Positions 38,101 through 47,826 of a DNA stretch of 64,000 nucleotides are shown here, piece by piece. The DNA comes from Gammaproteobacteria bacterium. Lineage in GTDB: Bacteria > Pseudomonadota > Gammaproteobacteria > JAJPIJ01. Each line of letters opens with the position of its first letter. The first letter of the stretch is position 1. The translations under genes and the position numbers were made by a program. Below the pieces are notes generated by a model, which did not search any database, had not been told where the DNA came from, and worked only from the letters and a program-made list of their open reading frames with translations. The stretch is from the NCBI GenBank assembly GCA_022071965.1, contig JAJVIQ010000009.1:124001-188000 (forward strand), given 5' to 3'.

Positions 38101-39081
38101 CCAGGAGCCGTTGGCGGTACTGACCCGCAGGGAACTGACATTCAGCAGCCACAGTCCCGGTTCGGTGCGCCGGGCGTCCACGTTGCCGCGCATCTGCTGC
38201 AGCCGAATGCGATGACCACGCGCGCCGACCTCCGATCCGCCGGCCGAAAAGGCGCCGATCACGCGGCTGACCCGTGCATTGTTCCAGTCGCTCCAGAACT
38301 GGAAATCGAGCTGTCCTCCGACCACCTCCAGGCCCAGCCAGCGCTTGTATTCGAGCAGCGACTGCGGATCGATGCCATGGCCCTCGAGGTACATCGTGCC
38401 CGACCATGTGTTGGTCAGCAGATCGCCGTCGGCGTCGAGGCGGAACTCGAATTCGCTGTCGGAGCCGGGCAGTCGGGCGCGCCCGTTGAACTGGCGGCGC
38501 CGCCCGTCGCTGCGTATCTCCAGCGAGACGTTCGAGAAGATGAGGGGCTTGAGCAGGCGATCGTCGTTCCAGGTGATGGCCGCCTCCTCGATGGTCAGCT
38601 GCTGCTGAGTCTGCAGCCAGTAGGCCAGTGCATTCTTCCTGAGGCTCGAAACGGCGGTCTCGCCCTCGCCGACGCCCTCGAGCCGTATGCTGCCGTCCTC
38701 GCTGCGCGCGAGCGAGATCTCCATGCCGCTGACCACGAGCTGCCCGGGGACGACCTCGCGCCGCTCCAGGGACCGGATGGGATCCAGGGCGAAGCTCGCC
38801 CGCGCGAAGCGGGTAACGGATTTCCCGCCGTCCGCGTCCGTCAGGCGCACGTTGCTCAGCTCGATGACCGGCGTCCACCCCTGCCAGTTGGCAGTGATCG
38901 TGTCGAATTCCACCGGCTGAGCGATCTGTTTGCTGACCCAATGCGCAATCGGCTCGCGATAGCGATCGATCCCCGGCAGCAGCAGTCTGACCACGCTGAC
39001 CGCCACGGCCACGCCCACGACCAGCACTGCCGTGGTCTTCCACAATATATTCAGGAACTCGAGGGTGATCCGCTTGACCAT
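35155..39081 (-). CDS. yhdP: YhdP-family AsmA-like envelope protein
   Basis: A very long 1308-residue protein of the AsmA/YhdP type, which bridges the inner and outer membranes and is needed for lipid transport and barrier function in E. coli. An N-terminal membrane helix (TTAVLVVGVAVAVSVVRLLL) is followed by a repeated beta-rich periplasmic body (for example RFARASFALDPIRSLERREV) and a C-terminal region with the family's NGDVAFAGR and GRTGLAGQDYDQVATVTP. Its ATG lies 9 bases after the rng stop on the same strand, the conserved rng-yhdP order. It meets the OmpA-like gene tail to tail over 82 bases. Confidence 0.92.
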   Translation of the reverse strand: MVKRITLEFLNILWKTTAVLVVGVAVAVSVVRLLLPGIDRYREPIAHWVSKQIAQPVEFDTITANWQGWTPVIELSNVRLTDADGGKSVTRFARASFALDPIRSLERREVVPGQLVVSGMEISLARSEDGSIRLEGVGEGETAVSSLRKNALAYWLQTQQQLTIEEAAITWNDDRLLKPLIFSNVSLEIRSDGRRRQFNGRARLPGSDSEFEFRLDADGDLLTNTWSGTMYLEGHGIDPQSLLEYKRWLGLEVVGGQLDFQFWSDWNNARVSRVIGAFSAGGSEVGARGHRIRLQQMRGNVDARRTEPGLWLLNVSSLRVSTANGSWPDNRIVMRLKRPRTPANTPELQINVDYLKLDDVIPVASSITALPPQVRDALTSMGPHGAVRDLRLRYTPSAAPGEQTALSADFEDLGIRSAGSRPELDGLRGSIAAAADGGTVTLDCDRVTVSAPTLYDQPIILTRLDGRLGLSRTGDGWRLTTDGLSVANGDFDVTAFGNIATRAGAAPQAQLFARVDHVSARRIKDYLPKVGVSPKVRDWFSHAFPSGRVDGGGIVVRGPLDKFPFDGKDGRFEARLHVVDAELLFRPKWPVVTKVNGDVAFAGRSMTVFVPRAETLGAELTETTALIPDLYAKEKLLLIDGTARGPTAEGRKYLLESPLRNKVPDVPDLLSDAGRIDLALSLRIPLRPVPNEVKGMVKLQDAVLRPRQLKSEIRSVSGTLTFTQKGFEATGLQGVYADRPVALSIEGTSEKGRLDAQFTLGGRGDTAYLADRLKALTPAIAGWLERHRALEHAVGETDWQVSAQLKKAAGGVARVTDLRIASTLAGMQLELPSPLGKGRAESRPLAIHVDLAETASRGIDFSLGNELHGALLLAEGAEGTTRLKRAALRFGDAPASLPSDDTVSITGTTSELSINDWLDALYERMSLGGAVGSSSAPPIPIWIDLGAERLQALGRNFGHVRVRGDSGRTHWKLHVVGDQIEGDVIIPHYLRQMPSKADLRKLHIPPRAVATVTPINVNPGRMPPFSITVDDLAYQTVSLGRGELRTSPVANGLKIETLTFESPASKISAQGEWIYADEVHTSRFSIDVDAADLGELLGQFGYDVTAVEGGKTAIDINASWAGSPADFTLERLHGSMAMNIEDGRFLDVDNPAVGRFFGLLSIQALPKRLMLDFNDLFAKGMGFDRISGSFEFDGGNAYTNNLVMDASSARIEVTGRTGLAGQDYDQVATVTPMISDSLPVASAIFGPVGATVGAAIFIGKKLIPELPGQIDKLLAKQYTITGSWKDPKVEQVHGHSGENVSPAPTADG

Positions 39082-39090
39082 CAGGCAGAA

Positions 39091-40602
39091 TCAGAGTAGC
39101 ACCACGTCGAATTGTTCCGGCGAATACATCGGCTCGACCTGGAACTGGATCGGGCGCTTGATGAATTCTTCAAGCTCTGCCACGGCTTGCGAGTCCTCGT
39201 CCGTCAGGCGGTCCACGACCTCGCGCGCCGCGACCACCAGGAGTTTCTGCGTCTCGAACTGGCGGACCTCGCGCAGTATCTCGCGGAAGATCTCGTAGCA
39301 GACGGTCTCGGCCGTCTTGATCGAGCCGCGTCCCTGGCAGGTCGGACAGGGCTCGCACAGCACGTGCTCGAGGCTCTCGCGCGTGCGCTTGCGGGTGATC
39401 TGCACCAGTCCGAGCGAGGTGATCTCGCTGACCACCACCTTGGAGTGGTCGCGCTCCAGGCTGCGTTCGAGCGCGCGCAGGACCTGGCGCTGGTGATCGG
39501 GGTCGGCCATGTCGATGAAGTCGACGATGATGATCCCTCCCAGGTTGCGCAGCCGCAGCTGCCGCGCGATCGCCTGGGCCGCCTCGAGGTTGGTCTTGAA
39601 GATCGTCTCCTCGAGATTGCGGTGGCCGACGAAGGCGCCGGTGTTCACGTCGACGGTGGTCATTGCCTCGGTCTGATCGAAGATCAGGTGACCGCCGGAC
39701 TTCAGATCCACGCGTCGTTCCAGCGCGCGTTGGATCTCGTCCTCCACCGAGTAAAGATCAAAGATGGGCCGCTCGCCAGGATAGTGCTCGATCCGCTCGC
39801 CCAGATCAGGGATGAACTCCTGGACGAACTCCTTCAGGCGCGTGTAGTTCTCGCGCGAGTCTACGCGGATAACCTCGACCTCGCGGGCCGCGAGGTCGCG
39901 CACGGTGCGCAGCAGCAGCGGCAGATCGTCGTGCACCAGCGCCGGCGCCGTGGCCTGCGAGATGTGGGACTGGATCGACTGCCACAGCCGCTGCAGGAAC
40001 TCCACGTCGCTGGCGATGCTCTCCTCGTCGATGCCCTCGGCGGCCGTGCGCACGATGAACCCGCCCGGGGAGGATTGCGCGGCGTCGGCGTTGATGACGC
40101 CATCGCCGTTGTCGCCCGCCAGTCCCGCGCCGCGGCGGGTGAGAATGTCGCGCAGCCGGGCCCGCTCCTGCTCGTTCTCGATCCGCTGTGAGATGCCGAT
40201 CGTCTGGCTGTGCGGCATGAACACCAGGTAGCGCGAAGGAATGCAGATCTGGGTGGTGAGCCGCGCCCCCTTGGTGCCCAGCGGATCCTTGGCCACCTGC
40301 ACGAGGATCTCCTGTCCCTCCCTGAGGATCTGGTCGATGGTGATCGGTCCGCCGCCGTTGGCGGACGCCTGTTCCACCGCGAGGATGTCGGAGATGTGCA
40401 GGAAGGCGGTCCGCTGCAGACCGATTTCCACGAACGCCGCGCCCATGCCGGGCAGCACCCGGGAGACCTTGCCGAGATAGATGTTGCCGACGAGGCCGCG
40501 GCGGCGGTTGCGCTCTACGATGACCTCCTGCAGCACCCCGTTCTCGATGAACGCCACCCGCGTTTCCTGCGGCGTCACGTTGATGAGAATCTCCTCGGCC
40601 AT
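39091..40602 (-). CDS. rng: Ribonuclease G
   Basis: An endoribonuclease that matures the 5' end of 16S rRNA and starts decay of some mRNAs. The 503-residue protein has an S1 RNA-binding domain (GNIYLGKVSRVLPGMGAAFV), the catalytic DNase I-like core with the two metal-binding Asp in TTVDVNTGAFVG and IIIVDFIDM, and the zinc-link CEPCPTCQGRGS. MAEEILINVTPQETRVAF at 40602 is the family start; the frame is open further upstream but without similarity. It lies directly before yhdP, as in E. coli. The maf gene often found before rng is absent. Confidence 0.95.
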   Translation of the reverse strand: MAEEILINVTPQETRVAFIENGVLQEVIVERNRRRGLVGNIYLGKVSRVLPGMGAAFVEIGLQRTAFLHISDILAVEQASANGGGPITIDQILREGQEILVQVAKDPLGTKGARLTTQICIPSRYLVFMPHSQTIGISQRIENEQERARLRDILTRRGAGLAGDNGDGVINADAAQSSPGGFIVRTAAEGIDEESIASDVEFLQRLWQSIQSHISQATAPALVHDDLPLLLRTVRDLAAREVEVIRVDSRENYTRLKEFVQEFIPDLGERIEHYPGERPIFDLYSVEDEIQRALERRVDLKSGGHLIFDQTEAMTTVDVNTGAFVGHRNLEETIFKTNLEAAQAIARQLRLRNLGGIIIVDFIDMADPDHQRQVLRALERSLERDHSKVVVSEITSLGLVQITRKRTRESLEHVLCEPCPTCQGRGSIKTAETVCYEIFREILREVRQFETQKLLVVAAREVVDRLTDEDSQAVAELEEFIKRPIQFQVEPMYSPEQFDVVLL

Positions 40603-40751
40603 GTCTGGTGTATGCTCGCCGTTGTCGGGGTGGGCAGCGGGGGTCCAGGCGAGCCGTCGCACGCGGCCTCGAGCCGGATCTTCTGAAGTCCCGTTCGAAT
40701 TTTCCCGATTGTAATACAGTTGAAGCACAAACCTGATGAAAGGGTTGAGAG

Positions 40752-42002
40752 ATGTCCGCGGCGGAAGATGCCATAGCGGTGGTGCTCGCCATCGGCTCGG
40801 CCGAGGAACTGAAGCCCCTGACCGCGGCCCGGGCCTCGGCCGCGGTGCCCTTCGGGGGGCTGTACCGGACCATCGACTTCGCCCTGACCAACTGCCTGCA
40901 CTCCGGCCTGCGCCGCATGCTGGTCCTGACCCAGTACATGTCGCATTCGCTGCACAAACACCTGCGCGACGGCTGGTCGGTCTTCAATCCCGAGATCGGC
41001 GAGTTCGTGACCCCCGTTTCGCCGCAGATGCAGGCCGGCAGGATGGGCTACGGGAGCGCCAGCGACGCGCTGAGGCAGAATGCCTATATCCTGGAGCGCA
41101 ACCGGGGCGACGTCGTCGCGGTGGTCTCGGGCGACTACGTCTACCGCATGGACTACGCCGCCATGATCGATTTCCATCGCCGCGCGAGCGCGGCGGTGAC
41201 CGTTGCCTGCCTGCCGCCGGAGGACCCCCAGCGCGACCCGGCGTTGCCGGTGCTCGGTGTCAACGGGCGCGACGAGATCGTTTCCTGTCACCATCCCCCG
41301 GCCGCCGCCGGGCTCGCCGGCCACGCGGCGTCCATGGGGATCTTCGTATTCAACAAGGAGGTGCTGCTGAAGACCCTCGCGATGCCGATCATCACCGGCA
41401 CGAGCAGCCTGGACATCGGCGAGGCGCTGCTGCCGGAGCTGCTCGGCAAGGCACGCATGGTGGTCTACCGCTTCGGGGGCAGCGCGGGCCGCGTCTCGCA
41501 GGATCGTTACTGGCGGCGGATGTCGTCGCTGGACGCCTACTATCAGGCGAACATGGACCTGCTGCACGTCGAGTCGCCCCTGGATCTCTACCAGGCTGAC
41601 TGGCCCATCCGCACCTACCAGCCGCAGAGTCCGCCGGCACGCACGGTGCCGGGCAAGTCCTGCAACGAGGGGATCTTCGTCAACTCCATCGTGGCCGGCG
41701 GCACGGTCATCGCGGGCGGCGGAGTCAACCACAGCGTGCTGTTCCCGCACGTGCGCGTCGAGGACGCGGCCACCGTCGAGAACGCCATCCTGTTCTCCGG
41801 CGTGCACGTCGGCGAGGGCGCGCGCCTGCGCAACTGCATCGTGGAGAAGTACGTGCGCATCCCGCCGGGCAGCCGGATCGGCTTCGACGAGGAGGTCGAC
41901 TGCCGGCATTTCGTGGTGACCGACCGCGGCATCGCCGTCGTACCGAAGGGCTACGTCTTCGAGCCGGCGCAGGCGCGCGAGAAGGTCCGGGCGTCGAGCT
42001 GA
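40752..42002 (+). CDS. GlgC-like protein, ADP-glucose pyrophosphorylase homologue with lost catalytic residues
   Basis: A 416-residue protein clearly built like GlgC: an N-terminal nucleotidyltransferase domain (PFGGLYRTIDFALTNCLHSG, VVSGDYVYRMDY, SMGIFVFN) and a C-terminal beta-helix (NEGIFVNSIVAGGTVIAGGG). Key GlgC features are changed: the G-rich loop LAGGRGTRL is VLAIGSAEELKPL, the RAKPAV segment is RASAAV, the FVEKP Lys is missing, and YWRDVGTLEAYW reads YWRRMSSLDAYY. Synthesis of ADP-glucose is therefore doubtful. It may be a regulatory partner of a second, active GlgC, or a decaying paralogue. RBS AGGGTTGAGAG precedes ATG 40752. It is divergent from rng. Confidence 0.8.
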   Translation: MSAAEDAIAVVLAIGSAEELKPLTAARASAAVPFGGLYRTIDFALTNCLHSGLRRMLVLTQYMSHSLHKHLRDGWSVFNPEIGEFVTPVSPQMQAGRMGYGSASDALRQNAYILERNRGDVVAVVSGDYVYRMDYAAMIDFHRRASAAVTVACLPPEDPQRDPALPVLGVNGRDEIVSCHHPPAAAGLAGHAASMGIFVFNKEVLLKTLAMPIITGTSSLDIGEALLPELLGKARMVVYRFGGSAGRVSQDRYWRRMSSLDAYYQANMDLLHVESPLDLYQADWPIRTYQPQSPPARTVPGKSCNEGIFVNSIVAGGTVIAGGGVNHSVLFPHVRVEDAATVENAILFSGVHVGEGARLRNCIVEKYVRIPPGSRIGFDEEVDCRHFVVTDRGIAVVPKGYVFEPAQAREKVRASS

Positions 42003-42013
42003 GGACGGCACCG

Positions 42014-43504
42014 ATGGCGACGATGCAGGGCGGACGGCACACCCGGGACGGGAACCGGACCGACCTCGTCTCGGCGCTGCGGGCGGTTTTGCCCGCGGGC
42101 GCGGTGATCGCCGAGGAGGAGGCGATGCGCCCTTACGAGTGCGACGGTCTTTCCGCCTACCGGCAGCTGCCGCGCGTGGTGGTCATGCCGCGCACCGCCG
42201 AGCAGGTGCAGGCGGTGCTCCGGCTCTGCCATGGGCGGCGGGTGCCGGTGGTCGCGCGCGGCGCCGGAACCAGCCTCTCCGGCGGCGCGCTGCCCCACCG
42301 CAACGGGGTGTTGCTCAGCCTGGCGCGCTTCAACCGCATCCTCGATCTCGACCCGTTCGGACGCACGGCGGTCGTCGAGCCCGGCGTGCGCAATCTCGCC
42401 ATCAGCGAGGCGGCCGCGGCGCACGGCCTCTACTACGCGCCCGACCCGTCCTCGCAGATCGCCTGCAGCATCGGCGGCAACGTCGCGGAGAATTCCGGTG
42501 GCGTGCACTGCCTGAAGTACGGCCTCACCGTGCACAACGTGCTGCGGGTCAGGGCATTGACCATCGATGGCGAGTGGCTGGACATCGGCTCCCAGGCGCT
42601 GGACGCGCCCGGGTATGACCTGCTGGCGCTGATGCACGGCTCGGAGGGGATGCTCGCGATCATCATGGAGGTCACCGTGCGACTGCTCCCGATCCCGACC
42701 TCGGCCCAGGTGGTCCTGGCGGCCTTCGCGAGCATCGAGGACGCCGGCAATGCCGTGGCCGGTATCATCGCCGCCGGTATCCTGCCCGCGGGCCTGGAGA
42801 TGATGGACAGGCTGGCGACCCGCGCCGCCGAGGACTTCGTACACGCGGGCTATCCGACCGATGCCGAGGCGATCCTCATCTGCGAGCTCGACGGCGTGCC
42901 CGCCGAGGTTTCCGCGCAGCTGCAGCGCGTGCGCGAGGTCCTGCAGGCGCATCGCGCCATGGCGCTGCGCGTGGCGGTCGACGAGGCCGAACGCCGGCAG
43001 TTGTGGGCCGGTCGCAAGGCGGCCTTCCCGGCCGTGGGGCGGCTGGCGCCGGACTACTACTGTGTCGACGGCACCATCCCGCGCCATCAACTCGCGCACG
43101 TCCTGCGTCGCATCGCCGATCTGTCGCGGGAATACGGCCTGCCGGTGGCCAACGTGTTTCACGCCGGGGACGGAAACCTGCATCCGCTCATCATGTATGA
43201 CGCGAACAGGCCCGGCGAGCTCGCCAGGGCAGAGCGATTCGGCGGCGACATCCTCGAGCTGAGCGTCAGGGTGGGAGGCACGGTGACCGGCGAGCACGGC
43301 GTAGGCGTGGAGAAGCTCGACCAGATGTGCGTACAGTTCGGCGCACTCGAGCTGCAGCACTTCCACGCCGTCAAACGGGTGTTCGACTCCTTCGGCCTGT
43401 TGAATCCCGGCAAGGCGGTACCCACTCTCGCGCGCTGCGTGGAGCTCGGAGGCATGCACGTCCACGGCGGCGAGCTGCCGCATCCGGACCTGCCGCGATT
43501 CTGA
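42014..43504 (+). CDS. glcD: GlcD-like FAD-linked oxidase (glycolate/D-lactate dehydrogenase subunit)
   Basis: A 496-residue PCMH-type FAD enzyme. [20 protein letters not shown] and [20 protein letters not shown] are the FAD-binding segments, and [11 protein letters not shown] with FNPG-like LLNPGKAV close the C-terminal domain. In bacteria GlcD works with GlcE and GlcF to oxidise glycolate, or alone in related D-lactate dehydrogenases. Neither glcE nor glcF is present nearby: the next gene is tldD on the other strand. So partners are elsewhere, or the enzyme is a stand-alone D-2-hydroxyacid dehydrogenase. It starts 11 bases after the GlgC-like gene, suggesting co-transcription. Confidence 0.85.
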   Translation: MATMQGGRHTRDGNRTDLVSALRAVLPAGAVIAEEEAMRPYECDGLSAYRQLPRVVVMPRTAEQVQAVLRLCHGRRVPVVARGAGTSLSGGALPHRNGVLLSLARFNRILDLDPFGRTAVVEPGVRNLAISEAAAAHGLYYAPDPSSQIACSIGGNVAENSGGVHCLKYGLTVHNVLRVRALTIDGEWLDIGSQALDAPGYDLLALMHGSEGMLAIIMEVTVRLLPIPTSAQVVLAAFASIEDAGNAVAGIIAAGILPAGLEMMDRLATRAAEDFVHAGYPTDAEAILICELDGVPAEVSAQLQRVREVLQAHRAMALRVAVDEAERRQLWAGRKAAFPAVGRLAPDYYCVDGTIPRHQLAHVLRRIADLSREYGLPVANVFHAGDGNLHPLIMYDANRPGELARAERFGGDILELSVRVGGTVTGEHGVGVEKLDQMCVQFGALELQHFHAVKRVFDSFGLLNPGKAVPTLARCVELGGMHVHGGELPHPDLPRF

Positions 43505-43559
43505 GGCTCCTCGGGGCCTTCGTGGGGCGCGTGCGGATCCGGGCGCGCCGTGCGCGCGC

Positions 43560-45011
43560 CTAGTGGCCCCTGGAACTCGTGCCGCCGACGGTCAGATTGT
43601 CGATGCGCAGTGTCGGCTGCCCGACGCACACGGGCACGGACTGGCCGTTCTTGCCGCAGGTGCCCACGCCCGCGTCGAGCTCCAGGTCATTGCCGATCAT
43701 GCTGACGCGGGTGAGCACGTCGGGGCCGTTGCCGATGAGGGTGGCGCCCTTCACGGGGCGGGTTACCTTGCCGTTCTCGATGAGATAGGCCTCGGCGGCG
43801 GAGAACACGAATTTGCCGTTGGTGATGTCGACCTGGCCGCCACCGAAATTCACGGCATAAAGGCCGCGATCGACGGTGGCGATGATCTCCCGCGGGTCGT
43901 GCGGGCCGGGCAGCATGTAGGTGTTGGTCATCCGCGGCATGGGCCGGTGCGAATAGGACTGGCGGCGGCCGTTGCCGGTCGGCGGCAGCTTCATCAGCCG
44001 CGCATTCTGCTTGTCCTGCATATAGCCGCGCAGGATGCCGTCCTCGATGAGGACCGTGCACTGGGTGGGCGTGCCCTCGTCATCGACATTGAGGGAACCG
44101 CGGCGGTCGGCGAGCGTGCCATCGTCCACGACGGTGACCCCGGGGGCGGCCACACGCTCGCCGATGCGACCGGCGAACGCCGAGGTGCCCTTGCGGTTGA
44201 AATCGCCCTCCAGCCCGTGGCCGATCGCCTCGTGCAGGAGGATCCCGGGCCAGCCCGGCCCCAGCACCACCGTCATCTCGCCGGCCGGCGCGGGCCTGGC
44301 GTCCAGGTTGAGCAAGGCTTGGCGCACCGCCTCGCGCGCGAAATGCCGGGTGCGGCCATCGGCGGTCAGCCACTCGTATCCGATACGTCCCCCACCGCCG
44401 TAGCTTCCGGTCTCACGCCGCCCCCCTGCCTCCACGATGGTCGTGACGTTCAGGCGGACGAGTGGGCGCACGTCGCCCGCCAGCGTGCCGTCGCTGGCGG
44501 CCACCAGCACCGATCTTCGCTGCCCGGTGAGGCTGACGATGACCTGCGTGACGCGCGGATCGAGCGATCGGGCGTAGGCGTCGATCTCCTGCAGCAACCG
44601 CACCTTCTCCTCGGCCGCCAGGGTCTCGACCGGGTCCAGCGGCCTGTACAGCAGCCTGCCCGCGGGCCGCCGCCAGACGAGCCCGCCGCCATCGCCGCCG
44701 CGGCCGGCAATCGCGCGCGCGGCGCCGGCGGCGTTCTGCAGCGCCGGCATGGCGATCTCATCGGCATAGGCGAATCCGGTCTTCTCGCCCGCGACCGCGC
44801 GCACGCCCACGCCCTCGCCGATGCTGTGCGAACCTTCCTTGACGATGCCGTCTTCCAGCGTCCAGCTCTCCGAACGGCTGTGCTCGAAATAGAGATCGGC
44901 GTAGTCGAGGCGGGCATCGAGCAGGCTGTTGAGCACCTGTTCGAGGTGACGGTCCTCCAGGGCGGCGGGCGCAAGCGTCTGCTGGCGGGCGAGGGTGAGG
45001 CTTTCGGACAT
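43560..45011 (-). CDS. tldD: TldD metalloprotease
   Basis: A 483-residue TldD/PmbA-family zinc protease which, with TldE (PmbA), cleaves short peptides, matures microcin B17 and degrades CcdA. The His-containing motif [15 protein letters not shown] gives the active-site Glu/His set, and the family segments [22 protein letters not shown] and [13 protein letters not shown] are intact. I chose [11 protein letters not shown] at 45011, where similarity begins; the frame is open to 45101. A tldE gene is not in the window. In E. coli the order is rng-yhdP-tldD on one strand; here tldD sits beyond two genes on the other strand, so the cluster is rearranged. Confidence 0.93.
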   Translation of the reverse strand: MSESLTLARQQTLAPAALEDRHLEQVLNSLLDARLDYADLYFEHSRSESWTLEDGIVKEGSHSIGEGVGVRAVAGEKTGFAYADEIAMPALQNAAGAARAIAGRGGDGGGLVWRRPAGRLLYRPLDPVETLAAEEKVRLLQEIDAYARSLDPRVTQVIVSLTGQRRSVLVAASDGTLAGDVRPLVRLNVTTIVEAGGRRETGSYGGGGRIGYEWLTADGRTRHFAREAVRQALLNLDARPAPAGEMTVVLGPGWPGILLHEAIGHGLEGDFNRKGTSAFAGRIGERVAAPGVTVVDDGTLADRRGSLNVDDEGTPTQCTVLIEDGILRGYMQDKQNARLMKLPPTGNGRRQSYSHRPMPRMTNTYMLPGPHDPREIIATVDRGLYAVNFGGGQVDITNGKFVFSAAEAYLIENGKVTRPVKGATLIGNGPDVLTRVSMIGNDLELDAGVGTCGKNGQSVPVCVGQPTLRIDNLTVGGTSSRGH

Positions 45012-45188
45012 TTCTTCGGCGTTCGCAAGCGTGGTTACGGGTCGGAGTTTGACACAACTGTACCTGCTATGTACCTTCTCAAACCTTTGGGTCTGGCACA
45101 CAGGTTCTCGAAGGCATACCGCCGGCCCGGGTTCCCGGAAGGGACAGGGGAAACCGGCACGAACTCAATCTCTCTCCCTTGGACCGCG

Positions 45189-46388
45189 ATGAGCAACACA
45201 CAGTTCTCCAGAATTGAACGCCTGCCTCCGTATGTCTTCAACACCGTGCAGGAGCTGAAGATGGCCGCCCGCCGCCGCGGCGAGGACATCATCGATTTCG
45301 GCATGGGCAATCCGGATCAGCCCACCCCCAGGCACATCGTCGACAAGCTGATCGAGGTCGCCCAGCGCGGGGACACCCACCGCTACTCGGTCTCGCGCGG
45401 CATCCCGCGCCTGCGCAAGGCCATCTGCGACTGGTACAAGGATCGTTACGAGGTCTATCTCGACCCGGAGAGCGAGGCGATCGTCACCATCGGCTCCAAG
45501 GAGGGCCTTGCGCACCTGGCCATGGCGATCGTCGACCGCGGCGACGCGGTGCTGGTGCCGAATCCCGCCTATCCCATTCATCCCTACGGCTTCGTGATTG
45601 CCGGCGCGGACATCCGTCACGTGCCGTGCGGCACCGGCATCGATTTCTTCGCCGAGCTCGAGAAGGCCATCCGCGACTCCTGGCCGAAGCCGAAGGTGCT
45701 GCTGCTCAACTATCCGAGCAACCCCACCACCGAGTGCGTGGATCTGACGTTCTTCGGGAAGGTCGTCGACATCGCCAGGGAGCATGGCATCTGGGTGGTC
45801 CAGGATCTCGCCTACGCCGATCTCGTGTTCGACGGGTACGTGGCGCCGTCGATCCTGCAGGTACCGGGGGCCAAGGACGTCGCGGTGGAATTCTTCACCC
45901 TGTCGAAGAGCTATAACATGCCGGGCTGGCGCATCGGCTTCATGGTTGGGAATCCGGTGCTGGTGAAGGCGCTGGCGCGCATGAAGTCATATCTCGATTA
46001 CGGGGTGTTCACGCCGGTGCAGGTAGCGGCCATCGCGGCGCTGGAGGGACCGCAGGACTGCGTGAAGGAGATCTGCGACATGTACCGGCGCCGCCGCGAC
46101 GTACTGTGCGAGGGTCTGAACGCCGCCGGCTGGACGGTGGAAAAACCGAAGGCGACGATGTTCGTGTGGGCGCCGATCCCGGAGCCGTACCGGAAGACGG
46201 GTTCGCTCGAATTCTGCAAGAAGATGCTGGCGGACGCGAAGGTGGCCGTGTCGCCGGGCGTCGGTTTCGGGGAGTACGGCGACGGCCACGTGCGCTTCGG
46301 CCTCATCGAGAACGAGCATCGCACGCGCCAGGCGGTGCGCGGCATCAAGGAGATGCTGAGGGCCGACGGCGTCGTTGACGGCACCTGA
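45189..46388 (+). CDS. alaC: Alanine-type aminotransferase (AlaC-like)
   Basis: A 399-residue fold-type I PLP aminotransferase. The PLP-binding Lys is in [15 protein letters not shown], with the phosphate/cofactor residues in [29 protein letters not shown] and [11 protein letters not shown]. The closest family is AlaC-like aminotransferase, which makes alanine from pyruvate and glutamate. ATG 45189 begins [18 protein letters not shown], where family similarity begins; the frame is open far upstream without meaning. It precedes hom and thrC on the same strand, an arrangement seen in several gammaproteobacteria, so the three form an amino-acid biosynthesis cluster. Confidence 0.92.
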   Translation: MSNTQFSRIERLPPYVFNTVQELKMAARRRGEDIIDFGMGNPDQPTPRHIVDKLIEVAQRGDTHRYSVSRGIPRLRKAICDWYKDRYEVYLDPESEAIVTIGSKEGLAHLAMAIVDRGDAVLVPNPAYPIHPYGFVIAGADIRHVPCGTGIDFFAELEKAIRDSWPKPKVLLLNYPSNPTTECVDLTFFGKVVDIAREHGIWVVQDLAYADLVFDGYVAPSILQVPGAKDVAVEFFTLSKSYNMPGWRIGFMVGNPVLVKALARMKSYLDYGVFTPVQVAAIAALEGPQDCVKEICDMYRRRRDVLCEGLNAAGWTVEKPKATMFVWAPIPEPYRKTGSLEFCKKMLADAKVAVSPGVGFGEYGDGHVRFGLIENEHRTRQAVRGIKEMLRADGVVDGT

Positions 46389-46478
46389 GCGCTGATCCTG
46401 GGGCCCGGGCCGCCCGCCGGCCCGAGGATCGGCGTACGCGGAACAGTGACCGATTACCAGCGACGAACCATAACAATC

Positions 46479-47789
46479 ATGAATCCGATACGAGTGGGGC
46501 TGATGGGGATAGGCACGGTCGGCGGCGGCACCTTCGCGGTGCTGGCGCGCAACCAGGAGGAGATCACGCGCCGCGCCGGCCGTCCGATACGCATCACCGT
46601 GGTGGCGGACAAGGACCGCGCACGCGCCGAGGCGATCGCCGGCGGCAGGGCCAGGCTCATCGAGGATGCGTTTGCGATAGTCGGCGATCCGGAGGTGGAC
46701 GTGGTGGTCGAGCTCATCGGCGGCTATACCGTGGCCAGGGACCTCGTGCTCGGGGCGATCGACAACGGCAAGCACGTCGTCACGGCCAACAAGGCGCTGA
46801 TCGCGACCCATGGCAACGAAATCTTCGCGCGCGCGCGAGAGAAGGGCGTAATGGTGGCATTCGAGGCGGCGGTCGCCGGCGGCATTCCGATCATCAAGGC
46901 GATCCGCGAGTCGCTGGCGGCCAACCGCGTGCAGTGGCTCGCGGGCATCATCAACGGCACCTGCAACTTCATCCTCACCGAGATGCGCAACCACGGTCGC
47001 GAGTTCGCCGGGGCGCTCGAGGATGCGCAGGCCAGGGGTTACGCCGAGGCCGACCCCACCTTCGACATCGAGGGTATCGACGCCGCGCACAAGCTCACGA
47101 TCCTCGCCTCCATCGCCTTCGGAATTCCGCTCCAGTTCGACAAGGTGCACGTCGAAGGCATTACCGGTGTCGCGCGCGAGGACGTCGTCAACGCCGAGGC
47201 GCTGGGCTATCGCGTCAAGCTGCTGGGGATCGCGCGCCGCAGCGAGGAGGGCATCGAGCTGCGCGTGCACCCGACACTGATACCCGAGCGGCGCCTCATC
47301 GCCAACGTCGACGGCGTCATGAATGCCGTGCTCGTCCGCGGCGACGCGGTCGGCCCCCTGCTGTTCTACGGCGCCGGCGCCGGCGCCGAACCGACGGCCT
47401 CCGCGGTGGTCGCCGATCTCGTCGACGTCACCCGCGCCCTGACCGCCGATCCGCAGCACCGGGTGCCGCACCTCGCCTTCCAGGCGGACGCCATGTCCGA
47501 CGTGTCCGTCCTGCCGATGGAACGCGTCCTCACGACCTATTACCTGCGCATCACGGCGCTGGACAAGCCGGGCGTGCTGGCGGACATCACCCGCATCCTC
47601 GCCGACTCCGACATCAGCATCGAGGCCATACGCCAGCGCGAACCCGTCGAGGGCGAGCAGCACGTACCCATCATCCTGCTGACACAGCGCGTGCGCGAGC
47701 AGGCGGTGAACGAGGCCCTGGTGAAGATCGAGGCGCTGGAGTCGGTCAAGGGCAGGGTGACGCGCCTGCGCCTGGAGACGCTCGCGTAG
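46479..47789 (+). CDS. hom: Homoserine dehydrogenase
   Basis: Reduces aspartate semialdehyde to homoserine in the threonine/methionine pathway. The 436-residue protein has an N-terminal NAD(P) Rossmann motif (VGLMGIGTVGGGTFAVL), the core NGTCNFILTEM and AEADPTFDIEGIDAAHKLTI segments that hold the substrate, and a C-terminal ACT regulatory domain (ITALDKPGVLADITRIL), which usually confers threonine inhibition. It is monofunctional, with no fused aspartate kinase. I chose ATG 46479 (MNPIRVGLMG); GTG 46446 is an alternative. It precedes thrC with a 37-base gap. Confidence 0.95.
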   Translation: MNPIRVGLMGIGTVGGGTFAVLARNQEEITRRAGRPIRITVVADKDRARAEAIAGGRARLIEDAFAIVGDPEVDVVVELIGGYTVARDLVLGAIDNGKHVVTANKALIATHGNEIFARAREKGVMVAFEAAVAGGIPIIKAIRESLAANRVQWLAGIINGTCNFILTEMRNHGREFAGALEDAQARGYAEADPTFDIEGIDAAHKLTILASIAFGIPLQFDKVHVEGITGVAREDVVNAEALGYRVKLLGIARRSEEGIELRVHPTLIPERRLIANVDGVMNAVLVRGDAVGPLLFYGAGAGAEPTASAVVADLVDVTRALTADPQHRVPHLAFQADAMSDVSVLPMERVLTTYYLRITALDKPGVLADITRILADSDISIEAIRQREPVEGEQHVPIILLTQRVREQAVNEALVKIEALESVKGRVTRLRLETLA

Positions 47790-47826
47790 GGCGCGGCCGC
47801 CATGCTGGAAACCGGGTGACAGAGAG

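Noticed and set aside
36073-39099. A 1008-codon open frame on the strand opposite yhdP
   Set aside because: It mirrors yhdP, has no recognisable domain, and arises from the GC-rich codon pattern.
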